Part shown: one piece after another, positions 8,482 through 16,648 of the stretch
How the letters are laid out: each line of letters opens with the position of its first letter
Position numbering within the stretch: the first letter of the stretch is position 1
Assembly (NCBI GenBank): GCA_948579355.1
Contig: CAPAOV010000009.1
Span: forward strand, 1 to 64,000
DNA: 64,000 bases
DNA from: an uncultured Eubacterium sp.
GTDB lineage: Bacteria > Bacillota > Clostridia > Lachnospirales > Lachnospiraceae
Reading direction: 5' to 3'
Made by a program: the position numbers and the translations under genes
The notes under the pieces: model-generated
What the model was told of the DNA's origin: nothing
Seen by the model: only the letters and a program-made list of their open reading frames with translations
Database searches by the model: none

Positions 8482-9660
8482 ATGGGTAAGATACTTTTCA
8501 CATCTGAGTCCGTGACAGAGGGGCATCCGGATAAAATTTGTGATCAGATTTCGGACGCCGTTTTGGACGCCATGCTTGAACAGGATCCAATGAGCCGTGT
8601 TGCTTGTGAGACTGCTATTACTACCGGCCTTGTACTTTTAATGGGTGAAGTCACATCCAATGCACAAGTCGACTTACAAAAGATTGTTCGCGAAACTATT
8701 TGTGAGATTGGATATGATAATACAAAAAAGGGATTTGACGGTAATTTGTGCGGCATTATAATCTCCTTGGACAAACAATCTTCTGACATAGCAATGGGCG
8801 TTGATATGGCACTGGAAGCAAAACTTTCTGATAAAAAAATCGCTTCCATCGGAGCTGGTGATCAGGGCATGATGTTCGGTTATGCAACAAATGAAACCGA
8901 TGAATATATGCCGTATCCCATCCATCTGGCACATAAGTTATCCCGACAGTTGGCGAAAGTTCGCAAAGACGGCACGTTACCTTATCTTTGTCCGGACGGC
9001 AAAGCTCAGGTTACAGTTGAATATAATGCCGAAGGCAAACCTCTCCGTCTAGACGCTGTCGTTGTCTCCAGTCAGCACAACGAGGACGTGTCATGGGAAC
9101 AGATAAAAAAGGACATCCGCAAATACGTTATTGATGCCGTTCTTCCGGCCGAACTGATAGATGCGGATACAAAAATGTATATAAATCCGACCGGACGCTT
9201 TGTTATTGGCGGCCCAAACGGTGACAGCGGTGTAACCGGACGCAAAATAATTGTAGATACATACGGCGGATGGGCACGGCACGGCGGAGGCGCTTTTTCC
9301 GGTAAAGACCCGACAAAAGTTGACCGCTCCGCAGCTTATGCAGCACGCTATGTTGCCAAAAATATCGTCGCCGCCGGTTTATGTGACCGCGCAGAAGTAC
9401 AGCTCTCTTATGCCATCGGTGTAGCGGAACCTACTTCCGTCCGCATTGACACATTTGGAACCGGAAAACTGCCAGAAGAAAAACTGGTGGATATTATTAA
9501 CGAAAACTTTGATTTAAGACCAGCCGGAATCATACAAATGTTAAATCTTCGCCGTCCTATCTACAACCAGACGGCAGCCTATGGACATTTCGGACGAAAT
9601 GATTTAGACTTACCTTGGGAAAAATTAGATAAAGTAGACGAATTGAAAAAATATTTATAA
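8482..9660 (+). CDS. metK: S-adenosylmethionine synthetase
   Basis: Makes S-adenosylmethionine from methionine and ATP in the cytosol. The 392-residue protein has the family signatures FTSESVTEGHPDKICDQISD at the N-terminus, GAGDQGMMFGYA near residue 115, the P-loop-like GGAFSGKDPTKVDRSAAY near 260, and the usual C-terminal HFGR. The ATG at 8482 is preceded by GAGGAGG; a longer frame reaches into the promoter. Monocistronic by position. Confidence 0.98.
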   Translation: MGKILFTSESVTEGHPDKICDQISDAVLDAMLEQDPMSRVACETAITTGLVLLMGEVTSNAQVDLQKIVRETICEIGYDNTKKGFDGNLCGIIISLDKQSSDIAMGVDMALEAKLSDKKIASIGAGDQGMMFGYATNETDEYMPYPIHLAHKLSRQLAKVRKDGTLPYLCPDGKAQVTVEYNAEGKPLRLDAVVVSSQHNEDVSWEQIKKDIRKYVIDAVLPAELIDADTKMYINPTGRFVIGGPNGDSGVTGRKIIVDTYGGWARHGGGAFSGKDPTKVDRSAAYAARYVAKNIVAAGLCDRAEVQLSYAIGVAEPTSVRIDTFGTGKLPEEKLVDIINENFDLRPAGIIQMLNLRRPIYNQTAAYGHFGRNDLDLPWEKLDKVDELKKYL

Positions 9661-9677
9661 AACTTTTTATATGAAAA

Positions 9678-9716
9678 GTCCTCATCGGAAGATTATAAAT
9701 GACTTTCAATGAGGAC
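9678..9716 (+). terminator. weak inverted repeat after metK
   Basis: GTCCTCAT / ATGAGGAC arms separated by 23 bases lie 18 bases after the metK stop. No clear T-run follows, so a terminator role is uncertain. Confidence 0.35.
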
Positions 9717-9720
9717 ATCT

Positions 9721-9760
9721 GCTCCCATAGTTAAATGGATATAACACACCCCTCCTAAGG
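9721..9760 (+). pseudogene. truncated 5' half of tRNA-Arg(CCT)
   Basis: Forty bases identical to the first 40 bases of the intact tRNA at 9792 (acceptor 5' strand, D arm, anticodon stem up to CCTAAGG). The identity also runs about 11 bases upstream with two differences. It ends inside the same CCCTCCTAAGG core at which the mobile element repeats begin, and is followed by 31 unrelated bases. It cannot make a tRNA. It looks like the scar of an earlier recombination at this site. Confidence 0.8.
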
Positions 9761-9791
9761 AGACGGCTGACGTTTCCGGCTGAGGGCATTT

Positions 9792-9863
9792 GCTCCCATA
9801 GTTAAATGGATATAACACACCCCTCCTAAGGGTGAATTGCTGGTTCGATTCCAGCTGGGAGTA
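9792..9863 (+). tRNA. tRNA-Arg (anticodon CCT)
   Basis: A complete cloverleaf: acceptor GCTCCCA/TGGGAGT (a G-U pair at the end), D arm, anticodon stem CACCC/GGGTG with loop CTCCTAA (anticodon CCT), T arm GCTGG-TTCGATT-CCAGC. CCA is not encoded. Reads AGG codons. Its 3' part from 9821 is the attachment core of the mobile element; the same 51 bases recur at 29021. Confidence 0.93.
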
Positions 9864-9871
9864 CTCACGAA
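9821..9871 (+). repeat. attL core direct repeat (inside tRNA-Arg)
   Basis: 51 bases from the anticodon loop through the 3' end of the tRNA and eight bases beyond, repeated at 29021-29071 with a single difference (G at 9854, A at 29054). The left copy keeps the tRNA intact. Confidence 0.9.
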
Positions 9872-9888
9872 AGTATTGAGACGTGCAA

Positions 9889-9944
9889 AATAATGAAACC
9901 ACCGCAATGAGAATTTATTCGCATTTTACGATGGTTTCATTATT
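9889..9944 (+). terminator. tRNA-Arg terminator hairpin
   Basis: AAATAATGAAACCA pairs with TGGTTTCATTATTTTA around a 26-base loop, 25 bases after the tRNA, followed directly by structured repeat copy A. Confidence 0.6.
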
Positions 9945-9997
9945 TTATAGGGCGATAGCCCGTGGGCTTGCGGGATGGTTTTCCCCGCAAGACTGGC
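9945..9997 (+). repeat. structured repeat copy A
   Basis: TTATAG, then stem GGGC-GATA-GCCC, then GTGGGC, then hairpin TTGCGGG/TCCCCGCAA, ending GACTGGC. Two more complete copies (29145, 29283) and a 20-base partial copy (31804) occur in the window with compensating stem changes. A terminator-like hairpin precedes each full copy. A 34-base part of copies A and C differs at only two positions. Confidence 0.65.
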
Positions 9998-10100
9998 ATT
10001 GCGAAAACTTGGTTTTTGCGAATTGCCACCAACGAGTTTGTTTTTTTCTGTGCTAGCTTTCTTCAACATTTTTTGACTGAGAATCGAAAATTGGAGAATT

Positions 10101-10132
10101 TTCTTCTAACAGAAGAGGGGGATTTTCTAACA
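10101..10132 (+). repeat. possible integrase arm sites, left end
   Basis: TTCTTCTAACA (10101-10111) and TTTTCTAACA (10123-10132). The same TTTCTAACA word occurs twice at the right end (28861-28882). Pairs of short direct repeats near both ends are typical of arm-type sites of tyrosine integrases. Confidence 0.35.
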
Positions 10133-11449
10133 TGGAAATTCCCCATCATCCAGATATTCATCTGTTCGCATCGTAGCAAAATAATTCTCAAGCTTTTCTT
10201 CTAGCGAAGAAGAGGGCTTAAATTCCTCTTCTCTTTCCATCATTTCAGATAAATAGATATATAACACATAATTGATTGCCTGATCCATTAATAATTGATC
10301 TGGATTTTTCAAATATTTTCTTATTACTTCCAATATATGTTCCGCAGCATTTTCCAATCCTTTCTTTAACTCTAACTTGTCCTGCGCCTTTCCACTAGTG
10401 TACGCCTCTTCAATCAATTCATAAATGCATGATAAATCTGCAATTCTCATAAAAAAGTTACTTTGCTCACGGCTCCCTCGTTGCTTATTTCTTTCATCCG
10501 TCAAATAATTTGATACACTATACAAGCTAGCATTTGCAAATAAAATCATATAATTTGCCTTATACAAGTGAAGGAATAATAAATTTATCCACGAAGTCAT
10601 TTGATTTATCACATATAATGTGAGTCCTCTGTCATAGGAGTACCATTTATTATCTGACTTACTCTCCCAAGTCGCTGAAATAAATTGAAACAAAGCAATC
10701 ATTTTCTCAGCATTTTCAATCTTTTCTTCCCTCCGGTGCTTTCGCAGATATATTTGACGAAATTTATCAATCCATATTTCGTTTTTATGAATTGTCTCAT
10801 CATCCCAATCTACCAAGCCCAATTCTACTAAATCTAAAATCTTTGTTTTTTCTGAATTTATTATATCAGATTCTGATTTGAATAATATCTTTTGAAAACG
10901 CTCTCTCTGCCCTTTCCCTGAAAGTTTCTTCCTTTCTTTGTCTTTATCATCTAATATTGAAAAGATATAATCCTCTCTACGTACCCCAAAAAGACATTCT
11001 TTGATATATTCATATACTTCATTCTCCTTTTTTCCTTTTAACTTTTGAATATTGTCAATAATAGCAAAAAAAACAACAGGAAATAGTTTATCGCATAATA
11101 AAGCATGATGTTTATATAATTGCTTGAATTTTTGTTCCACAATCGGATAATAGCTATCGTGCATCGTTTTTTTATTCAACACAGACCAGTTTTCTGCCAT
11201 CAATTCATATGCATCATAAAGTTTCCCTTTAAACTCTTCATTCCATCTTCCCTCGACACATTCTACAAGCAACTTTTGACTTGTGATGTCACAGATACCA
11301 TCATATAGTAAATTTTTTACAAAATTCCTTTTTGATAAATTGTCTAGCAAAGAATCACAAAAAACATTTGACTTTTCAAGTTTCTCATACAAGGAACTTA
11401 TTATTCTATTACATCCATCACACTTTTTTGTATCATTTTTTTGTGTCAT
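10127..11449 (-). CDS. hypothetical protein of the element
   Basis: A 440-residue protein I do not recognise. It begins with a Cys-x2-Cys pair (CDGCNRI, residues 10-16) and is otherwise rich in charged residues, helix-forming and without a signal peptide; two moderately hydrophobic stretches around residues 145 and 290 are not convincing membrane segments. A GGGGAGAG ribosome binding site precedes the ATG. It is the first gene of the element, transcribed outward toward the tRNA and divergent from the helicase operon. The position suggests cargo, possibly defence, but nothing in the sequence proves it. Confidence 0.75.
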   Translation of the reverse strand: MTQKNDTKKCDGCNRIISSLYEKLEKSNVFCDSLLDNLSKRNFVKNLLYDGICDITSQKLLVECVEGRWNEEFKGKLYDAYELMAENWSVLNKKTMHDSYYPIVEQKFKQLYKHHALLCDKLFPVVFFAIIDNIQKLKGKKENEVYEYIKECLFGVRREDYIFSILDDKDKERKKLSGKGQRERFQKILFKSESDIINSEKTKILDLVELGLVDWDDETIHKNEIWIDKFRQIYLRKHRREEKIENAEKMIALFQFISATWESKSDNKWYSYDRGLTLYVINQMTSWINLLFLHLYKANYMILFANASLYSVSNYLTDERNKQRGSREQSNFFMRIADLSCIYELIEEAYTSGKAQDKLELKKGLENAAEHILEVIRKYLKNPDQLLMDQAINYVLYIYLSEMMEREEEFKPSSSLEEKLENYFATMRTDEYLDDGEFPC

Positions 11450-11576
11450 AAAGTCTCTCCCCTTTTATCAATATATTTTATATACTAAGCGTGTAATCTA
11501 GAGACAGTATAAAACATCTTAAAAAAATTTGCAAATTAGTTCTCAAGATGAAACAAAAAGAAAGGAAAATGAAGAA

Positions 11577-12050
11577 ATGAAAAAATCACTACTAACTTTA
11601 ACTCCTGCTTCCAGACAATTATGGAGCAAAAAAACAAAGGAAAGAACTAATATTGACTATATTCTGATTGCAGAACTGTCTAATCAGAAAGAAATATTTT
11701 TTGCTTCCAATGTTAAGGGAGAGATGGAAAAACAATTCAGTTATAACGGGCATCAGGAACTGAAAGAAATTCTTATTACAAGAGAAAAATCGACTAACCT
11801 ATATCAATTGGAACTCGCGTTTTTGAATGGAGAAAGCTGCAAACTGGAACAGAACGACTTTACGCTCTTAGTCAGCTGTCCCTATTATGACGATAGCGGA
11901 AAGGAGCGTAGAGACAGTCTATTTTGCTTTTGTATTCCTGAAGGCATTAATTCAACAGAAATAAAGCAATGCTATATCCCTAATGACCAAAAAGCGGAAA
12001 CTGCTTTTGCACTTTTTATGCTTATTTCTGTATATGTAGGGGGGGAATGA
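11577..12050 (+). CDS. hypothetical protein upstream of helicase
   Basis: 157-residue protein of unknown function, lysine/glutamate rich, with no clear domain. I chose the ATG at 11577, which has AAAGGA about ten bases upstream; an ATG 16 codons earlier has no site. Its stop overlaps the start region of the helicase gene (GGGGGGGAATGAATAATATG), so the two are translationally coupled and it may help replication of the element. Confidence 0.7.
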   Translation: MKKSLLTLTPASRQLWSKKTKERTNIDYILIAELSNQKEIFFASNVKGEMEKQFSYNGHQELKEILITREKSTNLYQLELAFLNGESCKLEQNDFTLLVSCPYYDDSGKERRDSLFCFCIPEGINSTEIKQCYIPNDQKAETAFALFMLISVYVGGE

Positions 12051-12055
12051 ATAAT

Positions 12056-13645
12056 ATGGCAACTATACTAAACCAAAAAAGTATTGAGGAAACGTATGAG
12101 AGCAAAAAGAAAAGAGGAGTAGAAAGTATCGTTTTAAATGAAAGATATAGGAAAATGGCTACCAAGTTAAAAAAAAGTAACAAGCTAAAGAGCTCAATAT
12201 CTCAGATTTCAAAACCATTTTCAAGTCCTGGACTTGAGAAAATAACTTTAAATGAGAACTTGAGAGGAAGAGCGATAGCGGCAAAGAAAAAGAAAACGGA
12301 AAAGAAACAAAAAAATCCATTAACAATAAAAGGCTTGAATCTGGACTCATATTCAGAGGTCAAAGTAACACCGCAGATAATTTGTTCCATCGTTGATATG
12401 CTGTGTGAACAATTTTCTTTCCTATACATAGAGGGCATGGCTCTCTATGTATATACAGAAGACTATTATCACCTATTCACATATGCCTATGCCGGTCAGT
12501 TTCTCCGTAAAACATTTCGGAAAAACGAAATCAATTACGCCTTTCGGACCTGCGAATACAAAGAAATCGTAAACCAGTTAAAGGCACAAGAATGTATCGC
12601 CAAATGCCCCGAAGATTGCAGGACTAATACGGACATTGTTTTGTTCTCCGATGGCGCATTTATAGTCCGAGAGGGAACTATACAGTCTCCGATGAAAGAG
12701 GATTTTCAATTTTCAAAAATTGATTTTCCCTTGCACTGGAACACTAAAGCAGGACCAACTCCGGACGCCAGGCACTTTATCCAAAGATTCTGCTCCTTTG
12801 ATGACAAGAAAGAAGCCTATCTTTGGGAGTTAGTCGGCTATCTTTTAAGCAGCTATCAGGAAAAAATAATGGTTGTCTTTTATGGTCCCTCCAATTCCGG
12901 CAAATCTACGCTGGCAAATTTCATTCAGCGTATCGTCGGAACGAAAAATTGCGTTTCTTTAGGAATCCGGGATTTATCGGGAACTTTCAATCTTGCAGAA
13001 CTGCAAGGCAAACGGTTATGTGTTGATTCCGAAATGGACGCAACCACTCTACGAGAAAAAGACATCAGCATTCTGAAAAAGGTGGTCGGAAATGACTATA
13101 TTCAAGGAAACCGTAAACACGAACAGCAATTTTATTTTCAGTGCCAAGCCAAGCTTTTGGTTTGTACGAACAATAGGATTGCTATCCGCAGTAACGGAGA
13201 TTCGATTCCACTTTTGAATCGAATCCGGGGTTTTCAGTTACAAGAATCTATTCCACCCGGAGCACAATGCCACAACATGGACCAGATTCTTGATGAAAAT
13301 AGAACCTATTTTTTGCAAAGAGCAATGGAAGGATTGCAGGACTTAGTTCGCAATAACTTTGAGTTCAGCTACATCGAGCCCGTAGAAGACTTCGTCAAAA
13401 ACACAAGTCCCTTTGCCAATACGTCATCCGTACAAGAATTTGTTGACACATGCTGTATAAGCGGGAATGGTTTACATGAACCTGTCGGAAGACTCTATGA
13501 TGCGTATGTTGAATACGCTGGTGCAAACTCATGGCGATACTTACCCAAAAACCATTTCTCTAGAACTTTGTGTGAGGAATGCGGATTTACGCGCCAAAAA
13601 GTACAGGGAACAAGATGCATCCTTAATTTGCAGTTAAAACAGTGA
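12056..13645 (+). CDS. P4/D5-type replicative helicase (SF3)
   Basis: About 529 residues. The N-terminal 90 residues are very basic and hold two copies of a short motif (SIVLNERYRKMATKLKK and KITLNENLRGRAIAAKKKK), possibly a DNA or partner binding tail. The central and C-terminal part is a D5_N/phage-plasmid primase P4-type helicase with Walker A GPSNSGKST (residues 280-288 from the first ATG) and RLCVDSEMDA as a Walker B-like strand, and a C-terminal DNA-binding extension. Such proteins open and unwind the origin of satellites and plasmids. An archaeal-eukaryotic primase active site is not evident. I prefer the ATG at 12056 (G-run ten bases upstream) to that at 12047. An inverted-arm repeat follows the stop directly. 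Confidence 0.87.
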   Translation: MATILNQKSIEETYESKKKRGVESIVLNERYRKMATKLKKSNKLKSSISQISKPFSSPGLEKITLNENLRGRAIAAKKKKTEKKQKNPLTIKGLNLDSYSEVKVTPQIICSIVDMLCEQFSFLYIEGMALYVYTEDYYHLFTYAYAGQFLRKTFRKNEINYAFRTCEYKEIVNQLKAQECIAKCPEDCRTNTDIVLFSDGAFIVREGTIQSPMKEDFQFSKIDFPLHWNTKAGPTPDARHFIQRFCSFDDKKEAYLWELVGYLLSSYQEKIMVVFYGPSNSGKSTLANFIQRIVGTKNCVSLGIRDLSGTFNLAELQGKRLCVDSEMDATTLREKDISILKKVVGNDYIQGNRKHEQQFYFQCQAKLLVCTNNRIAIRSNGDSIPLLNRIRGFQLQESIPPGAQCHNMDQILDENRTYFLQRAMEGLQDLVRNNFEFSYIEPVEDFVKNTSPFANTSSVQEFVDTCCISGNGLHEPVGRLYDAYVEYAGANSWRYLPKNHFSRTLCEECGFTRQKVQGTRCILNLQLKQ

Positions 13646-13770
13646 TTTGACACACTGGACGCAGGACACACGTTTTTAGTTTTGATTTTCTACTGCTTTT
13701 ATGACTTATTTTAATAAAAATATGATTAAAACAAACTTGAAAAGTTGTGTCCATGTGTCCATGTGTCATC
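13645..13770 (+). repeat. GGACACA inverted-arm element, copy 1
   Basis: Begins TTTGACACACTGGACGCAGGACACACG and ends GAAAAGTTGTGTCC followed by two ATGTGTCC-like words, around an AT-rich centre of about 70 bases. The two ends are inverted repeats of a GGACACA word. A close copy lies at 25655-25770. It directly follows the helicase gene and has no open frame, so a replication origin or an operator is possible. Confidence 0.6.
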
Positions 13771-13830
13771 CCAATAATTCAAAAGCCTATATTATTCATA
13801 TGGTGAAATAACGAAATGGAGGTATTTACG

Positions 13831-14007
13831 ATGCAAATTGAAAAAGCTACTTTAACCGTTCGTGAGTTATCGGAAATGCTGGGCATTGGGCTTACAACAG
13901 CCTATGACCTGATAAAACAAAAACAATTTCATACGATAAAAGTCGGTCGGAAAATTCTGATTCCAAAGACGACCGTACAAAAATGGCTGGAAGGAGATGA
14001 TGAATGA
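13831..14007 (+). CDS. excisionase-like helix-turn-helix protein
   Basis: 58-residue protein with a MerR/HTH_17 fold: LTVRELSEMLGIGLTTAYDL is the helix-turn-helix and HTIKVGRKILIPKTTVQKWL the wing and last helix. Proteins of this kind act as excisionases or recombination directionality factors. GGAGG lies eight bases before the ATG at 13831. It overlaps the integrase gene by four bases, as expected for a xis-int pair. Confidence 0.85.
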   Translation: MQIEKATLTVRELSEMLGIGLTTAYDLIKQKQFHTIKVGRKILIPKTTVQKWLEGDDE

Positions 14008-15365
14008 TGGCAAGTATACAGAAAAAGGGCAACTCCTTTTATGTCGTGTACCGCCACAAGCAGGAAAATGGGACTTATAAACAGATGTGGGAAAAAGCAA
14101 AAAATTTTGCAGATGCCAAACGCAGGAAAGCAGAAATAGAAAACTCTATAAATATAGGAAGCTACATATCGCCATCTTCCCAGACAGTCGATGAGTTTCT
14201 TCAGGACTTCGTAAACATATATGGAGAACAGAAGTGGGCATTATCTACCTATAAAAGCAATACTTCTCTTATCCGCAACTACATTTCTCCAGTCCTTGGG
14301 CAAATGAAAGTGCAGGACATTACCAAACGCGTGATAGATAAATTTTATAAACAGCTATCTCAGACATGCCCTGTTGAATCGCATGGCAGAGCTCCCCGCA
14401 CCAAATATCTGACACCTGCCATGATCGAAAAAATTGCTCATTTGATGGCAAGCGCCATGAAACAAGCAGTCCGATGGGATATCTTGCCGAGCAACCCCAC
14501 GGAGGGCGCCCTGCTTCCAAAGGTAGAATATAAAAAGCGGGATATCTGGACTGCCGACATTATCCGGGATGCCCTTGACAAATGCGAAGACCACAGACTT
14601 TATCTTGCAATGAACCTAAGCTTTGCTTGCAGCCTCCGGCTTGGCGAGGCACTCGGCTTGACCTGGGACAATGTTCATATATCTGAGAAAGATATTCTCA
14701 ATGATGAAGCTTGGATATATGTAGATAAAGAACTAACCCGCGTCAGCGTATCTGCAATGGACGCTCTGTCAAACAAAGATATCCTGACTGTATTTCCTAC
14801 AAGTAAGAAAAACGCTACAACCCGGCTTGTCCTGAAAGAGCCAAAAACGACAAGCAGCAAACGGAAAATCTGGCTTCCCAAAACACTGGCTCACATCCTG
14901 CTCCAATGGAAGCAGGAGCAGGATAAGCTAAAAGAGATTTTGCAGGATGATTTTGCCGATTATGGCTTAGTCATAACCCATAACGATGGAAGACCATGCG
15001 AAAACCGTAATATCGAAACGGCATTTAACAAATTGAAGAAAGAGCATAATCTTCCTAATGTCGTTTTCCACAGCCTGCGTCATTCAAGCACAACTTACAA
15101 GCTGGCACTTTCCAACGGAAATATCAAAGATGTTCAGGGTGACACCGGACATGCGACCGCACAGTTAGTCACTGACGTATATTCGCATATGTTAGATGAA
15201 AGCAGAAAAAATAATGCGATAAAGTTCAATGCAGAATTCTACAGCAAGCCTGATCTTCATGTGGAAGTTCCAAATAAAAAGTCAGAAATCTCCGCAACGG
15301 ATTTACTAAGACTGCTAGAAGAATCGCCAGAATTAAAAGAAAAACTTAAGGATTTGCTACAGTAA
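14004..15365 (+). CDS. int: tyrosine recombinase/integrase
   Basis: 453-residue site-specific recombinase. An AP2-like arm-binding domain lies at residues 1-55, a SAM-like core-binding domain at about 60-170 and the catalytic domain at 185-400 with Arg212 (SLRLGEALGL), HxLRH at 356-360, His383 (TGH) and the nucleophile Tyr393. This integrase most likely inserts the element at the 3' end of tRNA-Arg(CCT). Unlike many integrases of tRNA-targeting islands it is not at the element edge but 4.2 kb inside. A strong hairpin terminator follows. Confidence 0.94.
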   Translation: MMASIQKKGNSFYVVYRHKQENGTYKQMWEKAKNFADAKRRKAEIENSINIGSYISPSSQTVDEFLQDFVNIYGEQKWALSTYKSNTSLIRNYISPVLGQMKVQDITKRVIDKFYKQLSQTCPVESHGRAPRTKYLTPAMIEKIAHLMASAMKQAVRWDILPSNPTEGALLPKVEYKKRDIWTADIIRDALDKCEDHRLYLAMNLSFACSLRLGEALGLTWDNVHISEKDILNDEAWIYVDKELTRVSVSAMDALSNKDILTVFPTSKKNATTRLVLKEPKTTSSKRKIWLPKTLAHILLQWKQEQDKLKEILQDDFADYGLVITHNDGRPCENRNIETAFNKLKKEHNLPNVVFHSLRHSSTTYKLALSNGNIKDVQGDTGHATAQLVTDVYSHMLDESRKNNAIKFNAEFYSKPDLHVEVPNKKSEISATDLLRLLEESPELKEKLKDLLQ

Positions 15366-15370
15366 ACCAA

Positions 15371-15405
15371 CTAGAGGGCATCGCTTTTACCGTGATGCCC
15401 TCTAG
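15371..15405. terminator. convergent terminator between int and the Xre gene
   Basis: CTAGAGGGCATC / GATGCCCTCTAG with an 11-base loop followed by CTCTCTTTC. It ends the integrase transcript and overlaps the last codon of the convergent repressor gene. Confidence 0.75.
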
Positions 15406-15671
15406 CTCTCTTTCCCGCCTTGCTCTCCAAATCCCAGCAAATATTCCGGAGTAGTTTCCAGTAATTCTGCAAATATGGAAACCTCATAATCAGGTATAAA
15501 CCGTATTCCCAGCTCTGCTTTTGAAATACCATTTGGTGTTATAAACTCATATCCTGCCAGCTGTGCCATCACAGATAGCCTTTGTATCGTCAAATTTTTT
15601 TCTTGACGAAGTTCACGTATTCGCAATCCACAAACATTTTTTCGCTCTTCATTGTACCAAAATGCTTTCAT
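15402..15671 (-). CDS. Xre family transcriptional regulator
   Basis: 89-residue protein with a Cro/CI-type helix-turn-helix: LRIRELRQEKNLTIQRLSVMAQL followed by NGISKAELGIRFIPDYEV. The C-terminus EYLLGFGEQGGKES is typical of short Xre proteins. AGGAGG precedes the ATG. It is divergent from the cargo operon; the 180 bases between them hold three related half or full palindromes that it probably binds. A likely role is repression of its own gene and of the cargo genes. Confidence 0.85.
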   Translation of the reverse strand: MKAFWYNEERKNVCGLRIRELRQEKNLTIQRLSVMAQLAGYEFITPNGISKAELGIRFIPDYEVSIFAELLETTPEYLLGFGEQGGKES

Positions 15672-15714
15672 TGAAGTCGCCTCCTATCTCCTGCCTTTCA
15701 TTATGTGCGTTCTT

Positions 15715-15800
15715 AACAAGAATTCTTCTTGATTGTATCATTTTTCTGTGATATACTTAGTTTTATCAAGAATTCTTGATTAGAACTTCTAACAAGAATA
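15715..15800. promoter_or_regulatory. Xre operators and cargo promoter
   Basis: ATCAAGAATTCTTGAT at 15765-15780 is a perfect 16-base palindrome. AACAAGAATTCTTCTTGATT (15715-15734) and AACAAGAATA (15791-15800) carry the same AACAAGAAT half-site. The plus-strand promoter TTGATT (15729-15734), 17-base spacer, TATACT (15752-15757) lies between the first two sites, so a bound repressor would block it. Confidence 0.7.
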
Positions 15801-15849
15801 ATTTGAAGAAGTTTTTATAAAATTATATGATGAAAGGAGGCAAAAACAT

Positions 15850-15999
15850 ATGGCAAGCTATAAATACATTGAATATATGTGTCGAGTTTGCGGCACAAAG
15901 AAAACTATGACAGCAACTGGCGGACGTCCATTGCCAGGTAAATGTCCCAAAAAATCTAATGGTGGACCCCATTCATGGATGGTAAATCGAAAAAAGTAA
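15850..15999 (+). CDS. small zinc-ribbon-like protein
   Basis: A 49-residue protein with a Cys-x2-Cys pair (CRVCGTKK) followed by a single Cys and a His (KCPKKSNGGPHSW), a possible three-Cys/one-His zinc site. AAAGGAGG precedes the ATG by nine bases. First gene after the Xre-controlled promoter. Function unknown. Confidence 0.7.
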   Translation: MASYKYIEYMCRVCGTKKTMTATGGRPLPGKCPKKSNGGPHSWMVNRKK

Positions 16000-16151
16000 G
16001 GCAATAAAGATAATATGAGTGTAAAAGCCTATCTTTTGCACTCATATCTGTTTGTTAAATACGAAAATGAAATGACATAATTTATATAAATTTTAAAGAT
16101 GTTAATAATGAAGTTAGCATTATTTCTCAACTAAGGAGGATACAACTAATA

Positions 16152-16361
16152 ATGAGTTCTAAAATACTTTGTAATATTAAAATGGCTAAAAAATGTGCAT
16201 TTTGCAAACATTGGTATGACCCAGCAAACCATGCGATTGAACCAGTAAAACCTGCTCAGGGATTATGGAAGTTTGACCACCAAACAAAAAATATCTGCAC
16301 TCTTAATAATACTAACAAACCTGGATTTGCGAGCTGCAACAAATTCGAGTGTAAATTGTAA
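16152..16361 (+). CDS. small cysteine-rich protein
   Basis: 69 residues with CAFCKHWYDPAN near the start, a central Cys (ICTLNN) and CNKFEC at the end, about six cysteines, plausibly a zinc- or metal-binding domain. GGAGGA ribosome binding site is present. Lies between the zinc-ribbon and the small membrane protein in the same direction. Not recognised. Confidence 0.65.
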   Translation: MSSKILCNIKMAKKCAFCKHWYDPANHAIEPVKPAQGLWKFDHQTKNICTLNNTNKPGFASCNKFECKL

Positions 16362-16376
16362 GGAGGAAAGATTTTT

Positions 16377-16604
16377 ATGGAGATACTTATTATTGTCATA
16401 ATCGCAATTTTCAGTCTCTTTTCGGCACTTAAAAGAGGCGTAATTTCAAAAATTATTCTTTGTCTGGTTGCTATTACAATCGGATGCCTTTTGATTAATT
16501 TAATTGCTGCCCAACCACTATTGATAACTCTTGCCAAAATATGTGCCATTTCCTGTATTATTTTAGTTATCGCTAATATTATAAAATCACTCTTTATCGA
16601 TTAA
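16377..16604 (+). CDS. small membrane protein
   Basis: 75 residues dominated by two or three hydrophobic segments (residues 1-18, 25-45 and 48-70) joined by short basic loops. AAGGAGGA precedes the ATG. It starts 15 bases after the Cys-rich gene and is surely co-transcribed. No known family recognised. Confidence 0.65.
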   Translation: MEILIIVIIAIFSLFSALKRGVISKIILCLVAITIGCLLINLIAAQPLLITLAKICAISCIILVIANIIKSLFID

Positions 16605-16648
16605 ATAAATCGACTGCAAGTAGGTTGATAATATCAGGGGGACCTTAA

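Noticed and set aside
9693..9902. 69-codon minus-strand frame over the tRNA-Arg region
   Set aside because: It is the complement of the duplicated tRNA sequence and has no ribosome binding site; the tRNA explains the conservation.
9962..10204. Plus-strand frame whose start resembles that of the frame at 29278 (GFPRKTG)
   Set aside because: The shared peptide comes from translating structured repeat copies A and C; stems, not codons, are conserved.
13645..13770. CRISPR array suggested by repeated GGACACA words
   Set aside because: There are only paired, inverted arms with no regular spacers, and no cas genes.
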